A DNA stretch of 64,000 bases from positions 3,115,001 to 3,179,000 of the forward strand of contig NC_015259.1 of the NCBI RefSeq assembly GCF_000192745.1. Reading direction: 5' to 3'. This document shows positions 9,240 through 18,424 of this stretch, piece by piece. The position numbers and the translations under genes were made by a program. This DNA is from Polymorphum gilvum SL003B-26A1. Lineage in GTDB: Bacteria > Pseudomonadota > Alphaproteobacteria > Rhizobiales > Stappiaceae. The number at the start of each line of letters is the position of its first letter. Within the stretch, counting starts at the first letter, position 1. The notes under the pieces are model-generated. The model saw only the letters and a list, made by a program, of their open reading frames with translations, made no database searches and was not told the origin of the DNA.

Positions 9240-9389
9240 CTATCCCTGCGCCGGATCCGCCAGATCCGCTAGAATGTCCCCGGCCCGCAGCCACAGGATG
9301 GCGCTGCCGCAGTCCGCGTCGAGGATCCGGCGCGCTCGGGGCAGGGTCTGCGCCAGGCTCAGGCCGAAATCCGGCGAACCCTGCGCGGT
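9240..9389 (-). pseudogene. Possible 3' remnant of a minus-strand gene
   Basis: A 49-codon open stretch ends in TAG at 9240-9242 and begins just after an in-frame stop. It reads like an amphipathic protein end (GLSLAQTLPRARRILDADCG, then LWLRAGDILADLADP), unlike the low-complexity shadow frames around it, and has no start codon. The foreign-looking gene at 9435 begins immediately beyond it, so it may be a C-terminus cut off by an insertion. No family is recognised and it may be chance. Confidence 0.25.
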
Positions 9390-9434
9390 TCAGTTCGAGA
9401 TTGACACGAAGATGGCAACGACCAAGGAGGCAGC

Positions 9435-10015
9435 ATGACAGAAGCTATCATTGGGCTCGTTGGCGTCGTCGTCGGAAGTGTAATCACGCTTTCGAAAGAC
9501 CTATGGACGTCATGGCGTGAACGCCGCCGCGAGGGCTCCTATTCGGCGATGCGTTTAGGCCGATTCTGGAGGAATATGCGGACAAATGCATCGATGTAGT
9601 CTGTGACGATGGCACCGTCTGGGGTCAGCCCGCAGGTCAAACCAAAAGTGGTGAAGAATATTACGAGGCACAGGTCCGAGAGCCAGATCCGTTGGTTTTT
9701 CCCGACGATATCGTGTGGCGGAGCCTGCCGGCGCCTCTCATGCATCGGGCGCTTGATTTGCCTAACACGGCACGGAGCACTAACCGGTACATTTCCGAGT
9801 GCAGCGAATACGCTTCCCCGCCGGATTACGGTGAATTCTTCGAGGCACGCCAACAAGGCTATGCCCGTCTCGGCTTAGACGCTTTCGAACTTGCAGACGA
9901 CCTCCGAAAGCAATTCAGCATTGCTAAAAAAAGCCGCGCTTCCCTCACGACTGACTGGGACCCCGTGTCTTTTCTACGCGAGAAAATCTCAACCTTCGAA
10001 AAGAAAGGAGGCTGA
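9435..10015 (+). pseudogene. Conserved hypothetical membrane-anchored protein, disrupted by a one-base deletion
   Basis: The ATG at 9435 follows AAGGAGG and opens a typical start (MTEAIIGLVGVVVGSVITLS, one membrane segment, then DLWTSWRERRREGSYSAMRL). The frame then ends early at a TAG near 9597. The continuation lies one frame over from about 9557: RPILEEYADKCIDVVCDDGT through DWDPVSFLREKISTFEKKGG, ending at 10015. Restoring one base at 9555-9557 joins both into about 193 residues that resemble a scattered family of single-pass proteins of unknown function. The DNA is AT-richer than its surroundings, suggesting transfer. It may be a real lesion or a sequencing error. Confidence 0.7.
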
Positions 10016-10078
10016 CCCGTGTCGCCGTCGACAAGGCAAGCCTCGCGATCGGGCGGGCGCCGGCGCCCCTTGTCCCCC

Positions 10079-13072
10079 TCACCCCTTCCCGTCCGCCTCG
10101 GCCATCTCGACCTTGCCGACGATCGCCTCGAAGCGGGCGCGCACGGCCTGCTGCAGGTCGGCGAGGTCGAGCTGGAGGGCGTCGAGGCTCGGCGCGCCGG
10201 CGGCGCGGGTGAGCAGGTCGATGACGCCGCGCGGCGCCTCGGCTGCCACGAACCGGCCTGAAAGCACCATCCTGAGCACCTGGGTCAGCGCCTGGTAGCG
10301 GCGCAGCGCCTGCAGCAGCAGGTCGGCGTCGCCCGGGTCGAGCAGGCCGGCCGCGCGCAGCCGCTCCAGCGCGTCCTCCGTGCCCTGGGCGAGGACGTGC
10401 GGATGGTCGTGGGCGTGCGCCAGCTGCAGGAACTGGGCGATGAACTCGATGTCGACCAGGCCGCCGGCGACCTGCTTCAGGTCCCAAATATCCCGGGTGC
10501 CCTTGTCCTTCTCGATGCGCGCGCGCATCGAGCGCACGTCGTCGGCAAGCCTGGCGCGGTCGCGCCGGCTGGCCAGCGTGTCGCGCAGCATGCCCTCGAT
10601 CTTGTCCTGAAACTGCGGCGAGGACACCGCGATCACCCGCGCCCGGGTCAGCGCCATGTGCTCCCAGGTCCAGGCCTCGGCCTTCTGGTAGGCGGCGAAG
10701 CCGTCGAGGTTGGTGGCGAGCGGGCCGGCGTTGCCGGACGGGCGGAGGCGGAAGTCGACTTCGTAGAGCAGCCCCTCGGCGGTCGGCGCCGACAGCGCCG
10801 TCACCAGCCGCTGGGTCAGGCGGGTGTAGTAATGGGAGACCGCCAGCGGCCGCTTGCCGTCGGACTGGGCGGCGTCCGGCGGGGCCTCGTAGAGCAGGAT
10901 CAGGTCGAGATCTGAGGCCGCCGTCATCTCGCGACCGCCGAGCTTGCCCATGGCCAGCACGGCGTGGTTGCCGCCGGGAACCCGGCCGTGGCTGTCGGCG
11001 ACATGGTCGACCACCCGCGCCAGGATGCGGTCGACGACCACTTCGGCAAGACGGGCGAGCGCGAAGCCGACCCGTTCGGCGCCGAGCGTATCCGACAGCA
11101 GCCTGAGGCCGACCAGGAACTGCTGTTCCTGGGCGAAGATGCGCGCCCGGTCGAGCGCCTCCTCGTAGTAGCGCGCCAGCGCCAGCGTCCGGTCGAGGCC
11201 GTCGCGGAATTCCTCCGCCGTCGGCATGGCGCCGAAGAACGCCGGATCGAGCACGGCATCGAGCACGTGCACCCGGCGCGACACGGTTTCGGCCATGCGA
11301 GGCGCCGAGCCCATGACGGTGGCCAGCAGCGCCAGGAGCTGCGGGTTGGAGCGCAGCAGCGAGAACAGCTGCACGCCGGCGGGCAGCTTGCCGAGGAAAC
11401 TGTCGAAGGCGCGCAGCGCCGCGTCGGCGTTGTCGGTCTTGGCCAGCGCGGCGATCAGCACCGGGTGCAGCTCGGTCAGCCGTTCGCGCGCCTTGGTCGA
11501 GCGGGTCGCCGGATAGCGGCCGAAATGCCAGGCCTTGATGATGGCGGCGGCATCGGCCGGCTGGCGGAAGCCCAGGCCCGACAGCGTCTCCAGCGTGTCG
11601 GGGTCGTGGTCGTCGCCGGTGAACACCAGGTTGCCGAGCTCGGAGGCGAGTTCCGGCTCGTCCTCGAACAGGCCGGCATAGTGGCCTTGGACCGTCTGCA
11701 GCCGCTGCTTGAGCGCCGCCTCGAAGTCGGCCAGGCCGGCAAAGCCCATCAGGTGCGCGATCCTTGTCAGGCCCTCCTGGTCCTTGGGCAGCAGCTGGGT
11801 CTGCTCGTCGTTGAGCATCTGGATGCGGTGCTCGACGGCACGCAGGAAGACATAGGCCTCGGCGAGGTCGTCGCGGGCCGCCGCCTCGATCCAGCCGGCC
11901 TCGACCAGCTGGTCGAGCATGTCAAGCGTGCGCCGGCCGCGCAGCGCCGGGTTGCGACCGCCAGCGATCAGCTGCTGGGTCTGGACGAAGAACTCGACCT
12001 CGCGGATGCCGCCGCGGCCGAGCTTCACGTTGTGGCCGGCAACCGCGATCCTGCCGTGGCCCTTGTGCATGTGGATCTGGCGCTTGATCGACTGCACGTC
12101 GGCGATGGCGGCGAAGTCGAGGTACTTGCGCCAGATGAAGGGCACGATCTCGCGCAGGAAGGCCTCGCCGGCGGCGATGTCGCCGGCACAGGGACGCGCC
12201 TTGATCAGGGCCGCGCGTTCCCAGTTCTGGCCGAGGCTCTCGTAGTAGGACAGGGCGCCCGGCATCGACATGGCGACCGGCGTCGCGCCCGGATCGGGCC
12301 GCAGGCGCAGGTCGGTGCGAAAAACGTAGCCGTCGGCGGTGCGCTCCTGCATGATCCGGACGATGCGCTTGGTCAGGCGCACGAACTCGACCGGCGCCTC
12401 GGCGCCGCCTGCCAGCGGCGCCGTCGCCGGGTCGTAGAGCACGATCAGGTCGATGTCGCTGGAATAGTTCAGCTCGAAGGCGCCGTGCTTGCCCATGGCC
12501 AGCACGATGAAGCCCGAGCCCTCCTCCGGCGCGTCCGGGTTCTTCGGCACGAACCGGCCCTTGGCGGCGAGCTCGCGCAACGAGAAGCGGATCGCGGCGG
12601 TCAGCGCCGCGTCGGCGAACTCGGCCAGTGCGCGGGTGACCCTGTCGAGGTCCCACACGCCGCCGATGTCTGCCAGCGCGACGCCGAGCGCCAGATCCTG
12701 CTTGAGCAGGCGCAGCCGGCGCATCAACTCGGCCTCGGACTCGGCGACGGCCTCCCGCGCCGCGGCGACGGTCGCGGCGACGAAGGAATCGGGATCGGCA
12801 GAGACGATGCGCTGGAGCCGCTGCGGATCGCGCAGGCCAAGGTCACGCAGGAACGGGGAATTGTCGAACACGCCGCCGAGAAAGCGTGTCAGGGTCGCCT
12901 CGTCCTCAAGCAGGCCGGCAAGGTCGGAGGCCTCGGGGGTTTCGTGCGCGCGCGCGCGCAAGTCGGCGATCAGGCTAGTTGCCCGCTCCGGATCCTGAGC
13001 GACCGGGATGACGGCCAGCCGTTTCCACAGGGCGCCGTCCTGCGCGTCACGCCCGGCCCGTGTCTCCCGCAT
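10079..13072 (-). CDS. glnE: Bifunctional glutamine synthetase adenylyltransferase / adenylyl-removing enzyme
   Basis: A 997-residue GlnE that adds AMP to, and removes it from, glutamine synthetase according to PII and nitrogen status. Two nucleotidyltransferase domains are visible. The N-terminal one (deadenylylation) has GKHGAFELNYSSDIDLIVLY; the C-terminal one (adenylylation) has GKLGGREMTAASDLDLILLY. Both carry the G-x(11)-D-x-D metal-binding signature. Helical linkers (RIQMLNDEQTQLLP) and the C-terminal WDLKQVAGGLVDIEFIAQFL block are also typical. Length fits the rhizobial enzyme. Its start overlaps the end of the histidine kinase gene by 26 bases, so the two are probably co-transcribed. 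Confidence 0.97.
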   Translation of the reverse strand: MRETRAGRDAQDGALWKRLAVIPVAQDPERATSLIADLRARAHETPEASDLAGLLEDEATLTRFLGGVFDNSPFLRDLGLRDPQRLQRIVSADPDSFVAATVAAAREAVAESEAELMRRLRLLKQDLALGVALADIGGVWDLDRVTRALAEFADAALTAAIRFSLRELAAKGRFVPKNPDAPEEGSGFIVLAMGKHGAFELNYSSDIDLIVLYDPATAPLAGGAEAPVEFVRLTKRIVRIMQERTADGYVFRTDLRLRPDPGATPVAMSMPGALSYYESLGQNWERAALIKARPCAGDIAAGEAFLREIVPFIWRKYLDFAAIADVQSIKRQIHMHKGHGRIAVAGHNVKLGRGGIREVEFFVQTQQLIAGGRNPALRGRRTLDMLDQLVEAGWIEAAARDDLAEAYVFLRAVEHRIQMLNDEQTQLLPKDQEGLTRIAHLMGFAGLADFEAALKQRLQTVQGHYAGLFEDEPELASELGNLVFTGDDHDPDTLETLSGLGFRQPADAAAIIKAWHFGRYPATRSTKARERLTELHPVLIAALAKTDNADAALRAFDSFLGKLPAGVQLFSLLRSNPQLLALLATVMGSAPRMAETVSRRVHVLDAVLDPAFFGAMPTAEEFRDGLDRTLALARYYEEALDRARIFAQEQQFLVGLRLLSDTLGAERVGFALARLAEVVVDRILARVVDHVADSHGRVPGGNHAVLAMGKLGGREMTAASDLDLILLYEAPPDAAQSDGKRPLAVSHYYTRLTQRLVTALSAPTAEGLLYEVDFRLRPSGNAGPLATNLDGFAAYQKAEAWTWEHMALTRARVIAVSSPQFQDKIEGMLRDTLASRRDRARLADDVRSMRARIEKDKGTRDIWDLKQVAGGLVDIEFIAQFLQLAHAHDHPHVLAQGTEDALERLRAAGLLDPGDADLLLQALRRYQALTQVLRMVLSGRFVAAEAPRGVIDLLTRAAGAPSLDALQLDLADLQQAVRARFEAIVGKVEMAEADGKG

Positions 13073-14501
13073 TGCCCGTCTCGCCTCCCAGCCTGTCCGC
13101 CGGCGCCGCCATCAGGTCGATGCGCGCCGCTAGCCCCGGACCGGCATCCTCCAGCACCAGCGTGCCGCCGTGGAGGCGGGCGATCGCCCGCACCAGGCTC
13201 AGCCCCAGGCCGTAGCCCGGTTCGCTGCGGCTCGCCTCGAGCCGGACGAACCGGTCGAGCACGCGGTCGCGGTCCTGCGCCCCGATGCCGGGGCCGTTGT
13301 CCTCGACCGACAGGCGGATCCGCTCCCTGTCCCTGCGCAGCTTTACGGTGATTGCCGGGGGCTGTCCATCCGCCGGAAGGCCATATTTCAATGCGTTCTC
13401 GATCAGGTTGACGAGCGCCTGGGCGATCAGGTCGCGGTTGCCGAGCGCCAGGCAGCTGTCATCGGCCTCGACCGTCAGGGCGCCGCCGCCCTCCTCCGCC
13501 AGCGGCGCGTAGAGTTCGGCCATCTCGCGGGCGATGGCGCCGACGTCGACCGGCGCCATGTCCTCCTCCGGCGACATCGCCTCGACGCGGGCGATGCGCA
13601 GCAGCGCGTCGAAGATGCGGATCAGCCCTTCCGATTCCTCGATCGTCGCCTCCAGCGCCTCGCGGTAGTCGGCCTCGCCGCGCGCCTCGCGCAGCGCCGC
13701 CTCGACCCGCGTGCGCAGCCGCGTCAGCGGCGTCTTCAGGTCGTGGGCGATGTTGTCGGTGACGTCGCGCAAGCCGTGCATGAGCAGTTCGATCCGCTCC
13801 AGCATGCCGTTCAGGCTGACCGCCAGGCGGTCGAACTCGTCGCCGTTGCCGGCCAGCGGCAGGCGCTCCGACAGGTTCCCCTCCATGATCCGGCGGCTGG
13901 TCGCGGCCATGGCGTCGATGCGCTTGAGCACGCGGCGGCTGACGAACAGCCAGGTCACCACCGCCATGGCGACGACGACGCCGAGCCACAGACGCAGGGC
14001 GCCCGAAAGGATGTCGCGGAAGCGCAGCTGTTCGCCGAGGTCGCGACCGACCAGCAGGCGGAAGCCGCCGGGCAGTTCGAAGGTGCGCACGATCGCCTCG
14101 CGCTCGCTCTCGCCGGCCGGCTCGCCGTCCGCCTCGCGGCGGGCGTACTTGACCCGGCGCACGCCGCCGTCGGCCTCCTCCAGCACCGTGGTCGGCAGGC
14201 GCGAGATGTTGCCGGCAATGGCGTTGCCGGCGAAGTCGACGAACAGGTAGAGGCTGGCGTCGGGCCGGCGCGAGCGGCTGTCGATGGCGGCCACCAGTGC
14301 GCGCACGCCGCCGCGGGCATACTGATCGGCCAGTCCGTCGATCTCGGCATCGACGGTCTGAACCACCTGATCGGCCATCAGCGCGTTGATGTTGCGGGAA
14401 ATGTAGACGAGCAGGAAGCCCGAAAGGGCGGTGAACACCGCCAGATACAGCACCGACAGCTTGAACGCCGTCGTGCGGATCAGCCTAGACAGCGGCGTCA
14501 C
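13047..14501 (-). CDS. OmpR-system sensor histidine kinase, partner of the 14.5-15.2 kb response regulator
   Basis: A 484-residue kinase with two transmembrane segments (FKLSVLYLAVFTALSGFLLVY near the N-terminus; LWLGVVVAMAVVTWLFV near residue 185), a periplasmic domain between them, a HAMP region (RRVLKRIDAMAATSRRIMEG), the phospho-acceptor in TDNIAHDLKTPLTRLRTRVE, and HATPase blocks NLIENALKYG, DNGPGIGA and GYGLGLSLVRAI. The open frame continues upstream through the regulator, but GTG at 14499-14501 is chosen, overlapping the regulator's last 17 bases. The same order upstream of degP is seen in rhizobia. The signal is unknown; envelope stress is plausible from context. Confidence 0.88.
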   Translation of the reverse strand: MTPLSRLIRTTAFKLSVLYLAVFTALSGFLLVYISRNINALMADQVVQTVDAEIDGLADQYARGGVRALVAAIDSRSRRPDASLYLFVDFAGNAIAGNISRLPTTVLEEADGGVRRVKYARREADGEPAGESEREAIVRTFELPGGFRLLVGRDLGEQLRFRDILSGALRLWLGVVVAMAVVTWLFVSRRVLKRIDAMAATSRRIMEGNLSERLPLAGNGDEFDRLAVSLNGMLERIELLMHGLRDVTDNIAHDLKTPLTRLRTRVEAALREARGEADYREALEATIEESEGLIRIFDALLRIARVEAMSPEEDMAPVDVGAIAREMAELYAPLAEEGGGALTVEADDSCLALGNRDLIAQALVNLIENALKYGLPADGQPPAITVKLRRDRERIRLSVEDNGPGIGAQDRDRVLDRFVRLEASRSEPGYGLGLSLVRAIARLHGGTLVLEDAGPGLAARIDLMAAPADRLGGETGNAGDTGRA

Positions 14502-15171
14502 GGATCGAATATCCGGCGCCGCGGATCGTGTGCAGCAGCGGCCTGTCGAAATCCTTGTCGATCTTGGCGCGCAGGCGGGAGATGTGGACGTCGATGACGT
14601 TGGTCTGCGGGTCGAAGTGATACTCCCAGACGTTCTCCAGCAGCATGGTGCGGGTGACCACCTGCCCGGCATGCTGCATCAGGTATTCGAGCAGGCGGAA
14701 CTCGCGCGGTTGCAGGGGAATGTCCTTGCCGGCGCGGCTGCAGCGATGGGTCAGGCGGTCGAGTTCCAGGTCGGCGACCCGGTACACCGTCTCCGTCTCT
14801 CCCGACGCCTTCGGGCGCCGGCCGAGTGCCTCGATCCGCGCCAGCAGCTCGGTGAAGGCGAAAGGCTTGGGCAGGTAGTCGTCGCCGCCCGCCCGCAGTC
14901 CGGTGACGCGGTCGTCGACCTGGCCGAGCGCCGACAGGATCAGCACCGGCGTGTGGTCGCCGGCCTTGCGCAACGCCTCGATGACCGACAGGCCGTCGCG
15001 GCGCGGCAGCATCCGGTCGACGATCATCACGTCATAGTCTCCGTCGAGGGCGCGCTCCAGCCCCTCCTCGCCGTCGGCGGCATGGTCGGCGACATGGCCG
15101 ACCTCGCGCAGCCCCTTGGCGAGATAGGCTGCAGCCTGCTTGTCGTCCTCGATGATCAGGATCCGCATCAT
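14485..15171 (-). CDS. OmpR/PhoB-family response regulator
   Basis: A 228-residue regulator. The receiver domain has acidic residues E8/D9/D10, the phospho-acceptor D52 (MIVDRMLPRRDG) and the switch Lys in DDYLPKPFAFTELLARI. The C-terminal winged helix (about 130-225) includes LQPREFRLLEYLMQHAGQ and VDVHISRLRAKID. It precedes its kinase gene with a 17-base overlap and lies 147 bases downstream of degP on the same strand. Regulation of degP is a reasonable guess from position only. Confidence 0.92.
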   Translation of the reverse strand: MMRILIIEDDKQAAAYLAKGLREVGHVADHAADGEEGLERALDGDYDVMIVDRMLPRRDGLSVIEALRKAGDHTPVLILSALGQVDDRVTGLRAGGDDYLPKPFAFTELLARIEALGRRPKASGETETVYRVADLELDRLTHRCSRAGKDIPLQPREFRLLEYLMQHAGQVVTRTMLLENVWEYHFDPQTNVIDVHISRLRAKIDKDFDRPLLHTIRGAGYSIRDAAV

Positions 15172-15318
15172 GATCCTCTTTTTACTGGGAAAAACGCAGG
15201 GGCGAAACGGGGTCCGCGGCAGGCTCCTTTCGGAGCCGCCGCGGACCGGCCGTCGACGCGGGCGGACGGGGGATCGGGGCGGGGGCTGTCCGGCGCCGCG
15301 TCGGAGGTCTGGCGCCGG

Positions 15319-16860
15319 TCAGGCGAGCTTGAGCGGCAGCGCGACGAAGCGCGAGGCGCGATCGGAATAGACCCGCATCAGCACCGCCTTGCGGCCACTG
15401 GCCTGGGCCTTGGCAATCGCCTCGACCACGTCGGCGGGCCGGGCGACCTTCTCGCCGGCGACCTCGGCGATGATGTCGCCGCGCTTGAGGCCCTTCTCGG
15501 CAGCCGGGCCGCCCGGCGTCACGTCGACGACGACCACGCCGTCGCCGTCGATCCCGGCCTCGGCCGTCGAGGTCAGACCGAGCCCGAGATCCTCCAGCGT
15601 GGTCGGACCCTGCGTCGCCGGATCGGCCGCCGCCACCCGGCTCGGCTCGTCGAGCGTGCCGAGCGTCACCTGGATGTCGCGTTCACGGCCGTCGCGCCAG
15701 ACCGTGACGTCGACCGTGGTGTCGGGCGCGTAGCCGGCGATCAGCCGCGACAGGTCGCGCGGACCTTTGATCGGCTTGCCGTCGACCTTCAGGATCGTGT
15801 CGCCCGACCGCAGGCCGGCCTTGTCCGCTGGGCTGCCGTCCTGGGCCTCGGCCACGATCGCGCCCTCCGCCTTGGCAAGGCCCAGGCTCTCGGCGATGTC
15901 GTTGGTCACCGCCTGGATCTGGACGCCGAGCCAGCCGCGCGTGACCGCGCCGCTCTGCTGCAGGTCGGCGACTACGTTGGATGCGGTCGAGGCCGGAATG
16001 GCGAAGGCGATGCCGACATTGCCGCCCGACGGCGAAAAGATCGCCGCGTTCACGCCGATCACCTCGCCCTTCATGTTGAAGGCCGGACCGCCCGAGTTGC
16101 CGCGGTTGACCGGCGCGTCGATCTGGATGAAGTCGTCGTAGGGGCCGGCGCCGATGTCACGGCCACGCGCCGAGACGATGCCGGCGGTGACCGAGCCGCC
16201 GAGGCCGAACGGATTGCCGATGGCGACCACCCATTCGCCGACCCGCGGCGCCTCTTCGGCGAAGCCGACGTAGGTAAACGTCCGCTCGGCATCGACCTTC
16301 AGCAGCGCCAGGTCCGTGCGCGCATCGGCGCCGATCAATCTGGCCGTATATTCCTCGCCGTCCTGGTCGACGACCGTGAACTCCGTGCCCTTGTCGATGA
16401 CGTGATGGTTGGTGACGACATAACCGTCATCGGAAATGAAGAAGCCGGAGCCCTGCGACAGGCCGTAGCGGCGCGGCGCCTGGCGCGGCGTGCTGCGGTT
16501 GTCCTCGCTGCGGCGGTCGAAGAAACGCTTCAGCGGATGGCCGTCCGGCAGATCGTCGAAGCCGGGGCCGCGGAAGAAGTCGCCGAAACCGCCGCTGCCG
16601 AACGTCATGGCCTCCGCCGCCGCTTCCTGCTTGACGCGGACGCTGACCACCGCCGGCTGCACGGCGTCGACGACATGGGAGAAGTCGAGCGGTGCCGCCG
16701 CCTCGACGCGTACCGGATCGGCCAGGGCAGCCTGCTGTGGCACCACGGTCTGGGCCGACAGCAGGCCGGCCAGGCCGAGCGCCATGACGCCGGCGAGCAG
16801 CCGCGCACGGCGGCTCGCGAGCAAGCGGCCCCTGGCTGACGACGTTTCGAATTCGGACAT
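15319..16860 (-). CDS. degP: Periplasmic serine protease/chaperone DegP (HtrA, DegQ type)
   Basis: A 513-residue Do-like protease that degrades misfolded envelope proteins. An N-terminal signal segment (RLLAGVMALGLAGLLSAQTV) leads to the trypsin-like domain with catalytic His in VVTNHHVIDKG, Asp in ARTDLALLKVD and Ser in PVNRGNSGGPAFN. Two PDZ domains follow (near GWLGVQIQAVTNDIAESLGL and LEDLGLGLTS). ATG at 16858-16860 is preferred because GGAGG sits 6 bases before it; an ATG 6 bases earlier abuts the GGAGG, and the open frame extends further to 17076. It is divergent from the DUF2336 gene. Confidence 0.95.
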   Translation of the reverse strand: MSEFETSSARGRLLASRRARLLAGVMALGLAGLLSAQTVVPQQAALADPVRVEAAAPLDFSHVVDAVQPAVVSVRVKQEAAAEAMTFGSGGFGDFFRGPGFDDLPDGHPLKRFFDRRSEDNRSTPRQAPRRYGLSQGSGFFISDDGYVVTNHHVIDKGTEFTVVDQDGEEYTARLIGADARTDLALLKVDAERTFTYVGFAEEAPRVGEWVVAIGNPFGLGGSVTAGIVSARGRDIGAGPYDDFIQIDAPVNRGNSGGPAFNMKGEVIGVNAAIFSPSGGNVGIAFAIPASTASNVVADLQQSGAVTRGWLGVQIQAVTNDIAESLGLAKAEGAIVAEAQDGSPADKAGLRSGDTILKVDGKPIKGPRDLSRLIAGYAPDTTVDVTVWRDGRERDIQVTLGTLDEPSRVAAADPATQGPTTLEDLGLGLTSTAEAGIDGDGVVVVDVTPGGPAAEKGLKRGDIIAEVAGEKVARPADVVEAIAKAQASGRKAVLMRVYSDRASRFVALPLKLA

Positions 16861-17172
16861 GGACATCCTCCAAGGAATAGGGATCGGAACGGTTGGACGG
16901 CGCGCCGCGGGGACTGGCTGCCCGTCCTTCGGTGCCAATATGGAGGCGGGCGCCTTACGGCAGCCTGTCGGGGGAATTAAACTTTCGTAATGTCGCCATG
17001 CGCGAGAAAGCGGATCGCACCCTGCGTAATTTTTACAATAAACCTTTGCCGCAACATGACGACTTTCGCTGTACAATTCGTTTTTCTTAGATTTCCGTAA
17101 CGGCCTTAGCGGTCCGTCAATTAATTGCTGCTATGTGAAATTAAGAAAACGGGTTGGAAAACCGAGGACGGA
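16861..17172. promoter_or_regulatory. Divergent promoter region between degP and the DUF2336 gene
   Basis: About 310 bases without a gene, clearly AT-richer than the flanks. Read toward degP, TTACG occurs three times (near 16988, 17028 and 17097) on the minus strand, which could be regulator sites. A TTGAC and several AATTAATT-like stretches lie near 17118-17130. No single promoter stands out enough to assign. Confidence 0.4.
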
Positions 17173-18249
17173 ATGCTCGACTCCCTGGTGCAGCTGGCAC
17201 GCGAGACCTGCAGCGACAAGCGGCGGCAGCTGATGGGGCACGTCGCCACGCTGTTCGTCGAAGGGGCCGACCGCTACAGCAACGAAGAACTCGCCCTGTT
17301 CAATGACGTCCTGACCCGTCTGATCGACAAGGTCGACGTGCCGGGCCGCAGCGCGTTGTCGGAACGGCTCGCCCCGATCAGGACCACGCCCCGCGGCATC
17401 GTCCTGAAACTGGCAAACGACAAGCCGGAAGTGGCTGCGCCGGTCCTGGAGCATTCGCCGGTGCTGACCTCCGACGACCTGCTCGGGCTTGCCCGCAGCA
17501 AGGGCCAGGCGCACCTGCTTGCGATCTCCCGGCGCGAGCACCTGGACGCACAAGTCACCGACGTCCTGCTTGAACGCGGCGCACAGCCGGTGCGCCGGTC
17601 CGTCGCTGCCAATCCTGGCGCCAGCCTGTCGGACTGGGGATCCAGGCTGCTCGTCAAGCTCGCAGAGACCGACCGTGACATCCGCGAGTCGCTCACGGTC
17701 CGCCATGATCTCAGCGCGGCGAATTTCGAGAAGCTGCTCTCGATGCTGCCGCGGGAGCGGCAGGACAAGCTGCGCCAGATCTTCGAGCAGAACGAGGCCC
17801 TCGCCCAGGAGTTGTTCCGCGAGGCAGGCAAGCACGTCGAGGGCAGCAAGCTGGAGCGCCGCCGGTCGCGCCTCTCGGCAAAGGTCATGCTGAAGGACCT
17901 GAAGGCGGGCGAACGCCGGCTCGACGAAACGGTGATCGAATACAGCCTGTCGATCAACCTCTACGACCTGGCGTTCCTGCTCGCCCAACTCGCCGGCATC
18001 GATCCCAGGTATGTCCGCAACATCATGGTCCGCTACGACGCGGCGGCGCTGGTGATCCTGTGCCGGGCGCTCGGTCTCGGCGAAACCGCCTTCAGCGCCC
18101 TGAGCAGGGCCCGCTGCCGCCACCTGAAGGTGCCGCTCAGCATCGCAGAGAACTGGCAGGCCGAGTACCGGACGATGCCGAGCGCCGAAGCCCAGCGCAC
18201 CATGCGGTTCGTGCGCGCCCGTCTGGCGACCCTTGAAGCCTGTGCCTGA
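17173..18249 (+). CDS. DUF2336 domain protein
   Basis: A 358-residue soluble, helix-rich protein matching DUF2336, a family of alphaproteobacteria with HEAT-like repeats. Repeated short helices are visible: VAAPVLEHSPVLTSDDLLGL, HLDAQVTDVLLERG, RRSVAANPGASLSDWGSRLL. The C-terminal half (LDETVIEYSLSINLYDLAFL, then RYDAAALVILCRALGLGETA) is the conserved DUF2336 core. ATG at 17173 follows GAGGACGGA; the open frame starts 48 bases earlier. There is no enzymatic motif; a binding or regulatory role is plausible. A second family member lies at 58165-59298. Confidence 0.8.
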   Translation: MLDSLVQLARETCSDKRRQLMGHVATLFVEGADRYSNEELALFNDVLTRLIDKVDVPGRSALSERLAPIRTTPRGIVLKLANDKPEVAAPVLEHSPVLTSDDLLGLARSKGQAHLLAISRREHLDAQVTDVLLERGAQPVRRSVAANPGASLSDWGSRLLVKLAETDRDIRESLTVRHDLSAANFEKLLSMLPRERQDKLRQIFEQNEALAQELFREAGKHVEGSKLERRRSRLSAKVMLKDLKAGERRLDETVIEYSLSINLYDLAFLLAQLAGIDPRYVRNIMVRYDAAALVILCRALGLGETAFSALSRARCRHLKVPLSIAENWQAEYRTMPSAEAQRTMRFVRARLATLEACA

Positions 18250-18424
18250 GGCACCGCGGCGAGGCAACGCCGGCGACAGGCGACCGAGCGACAGGCGGCC
18301 GGTTGCGACGAATAGTCTCTTTCCCCCGCCTGCCGGCTGAGGCAGGATTCCCGCCATTGGTGTCCCACGAATCCGTGCTGCCTCCCGGCCGGATCGGCGG
18401 GACACGCTGCTTTTGGGGAAGACG

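Noticed and set aside
10964-13351. 795-codon plus-strand open frame opposite glnE
   Set aside because: It is an antisense shadow; both GlnE nucleotidyltransferase domains lie intact on the other strand.
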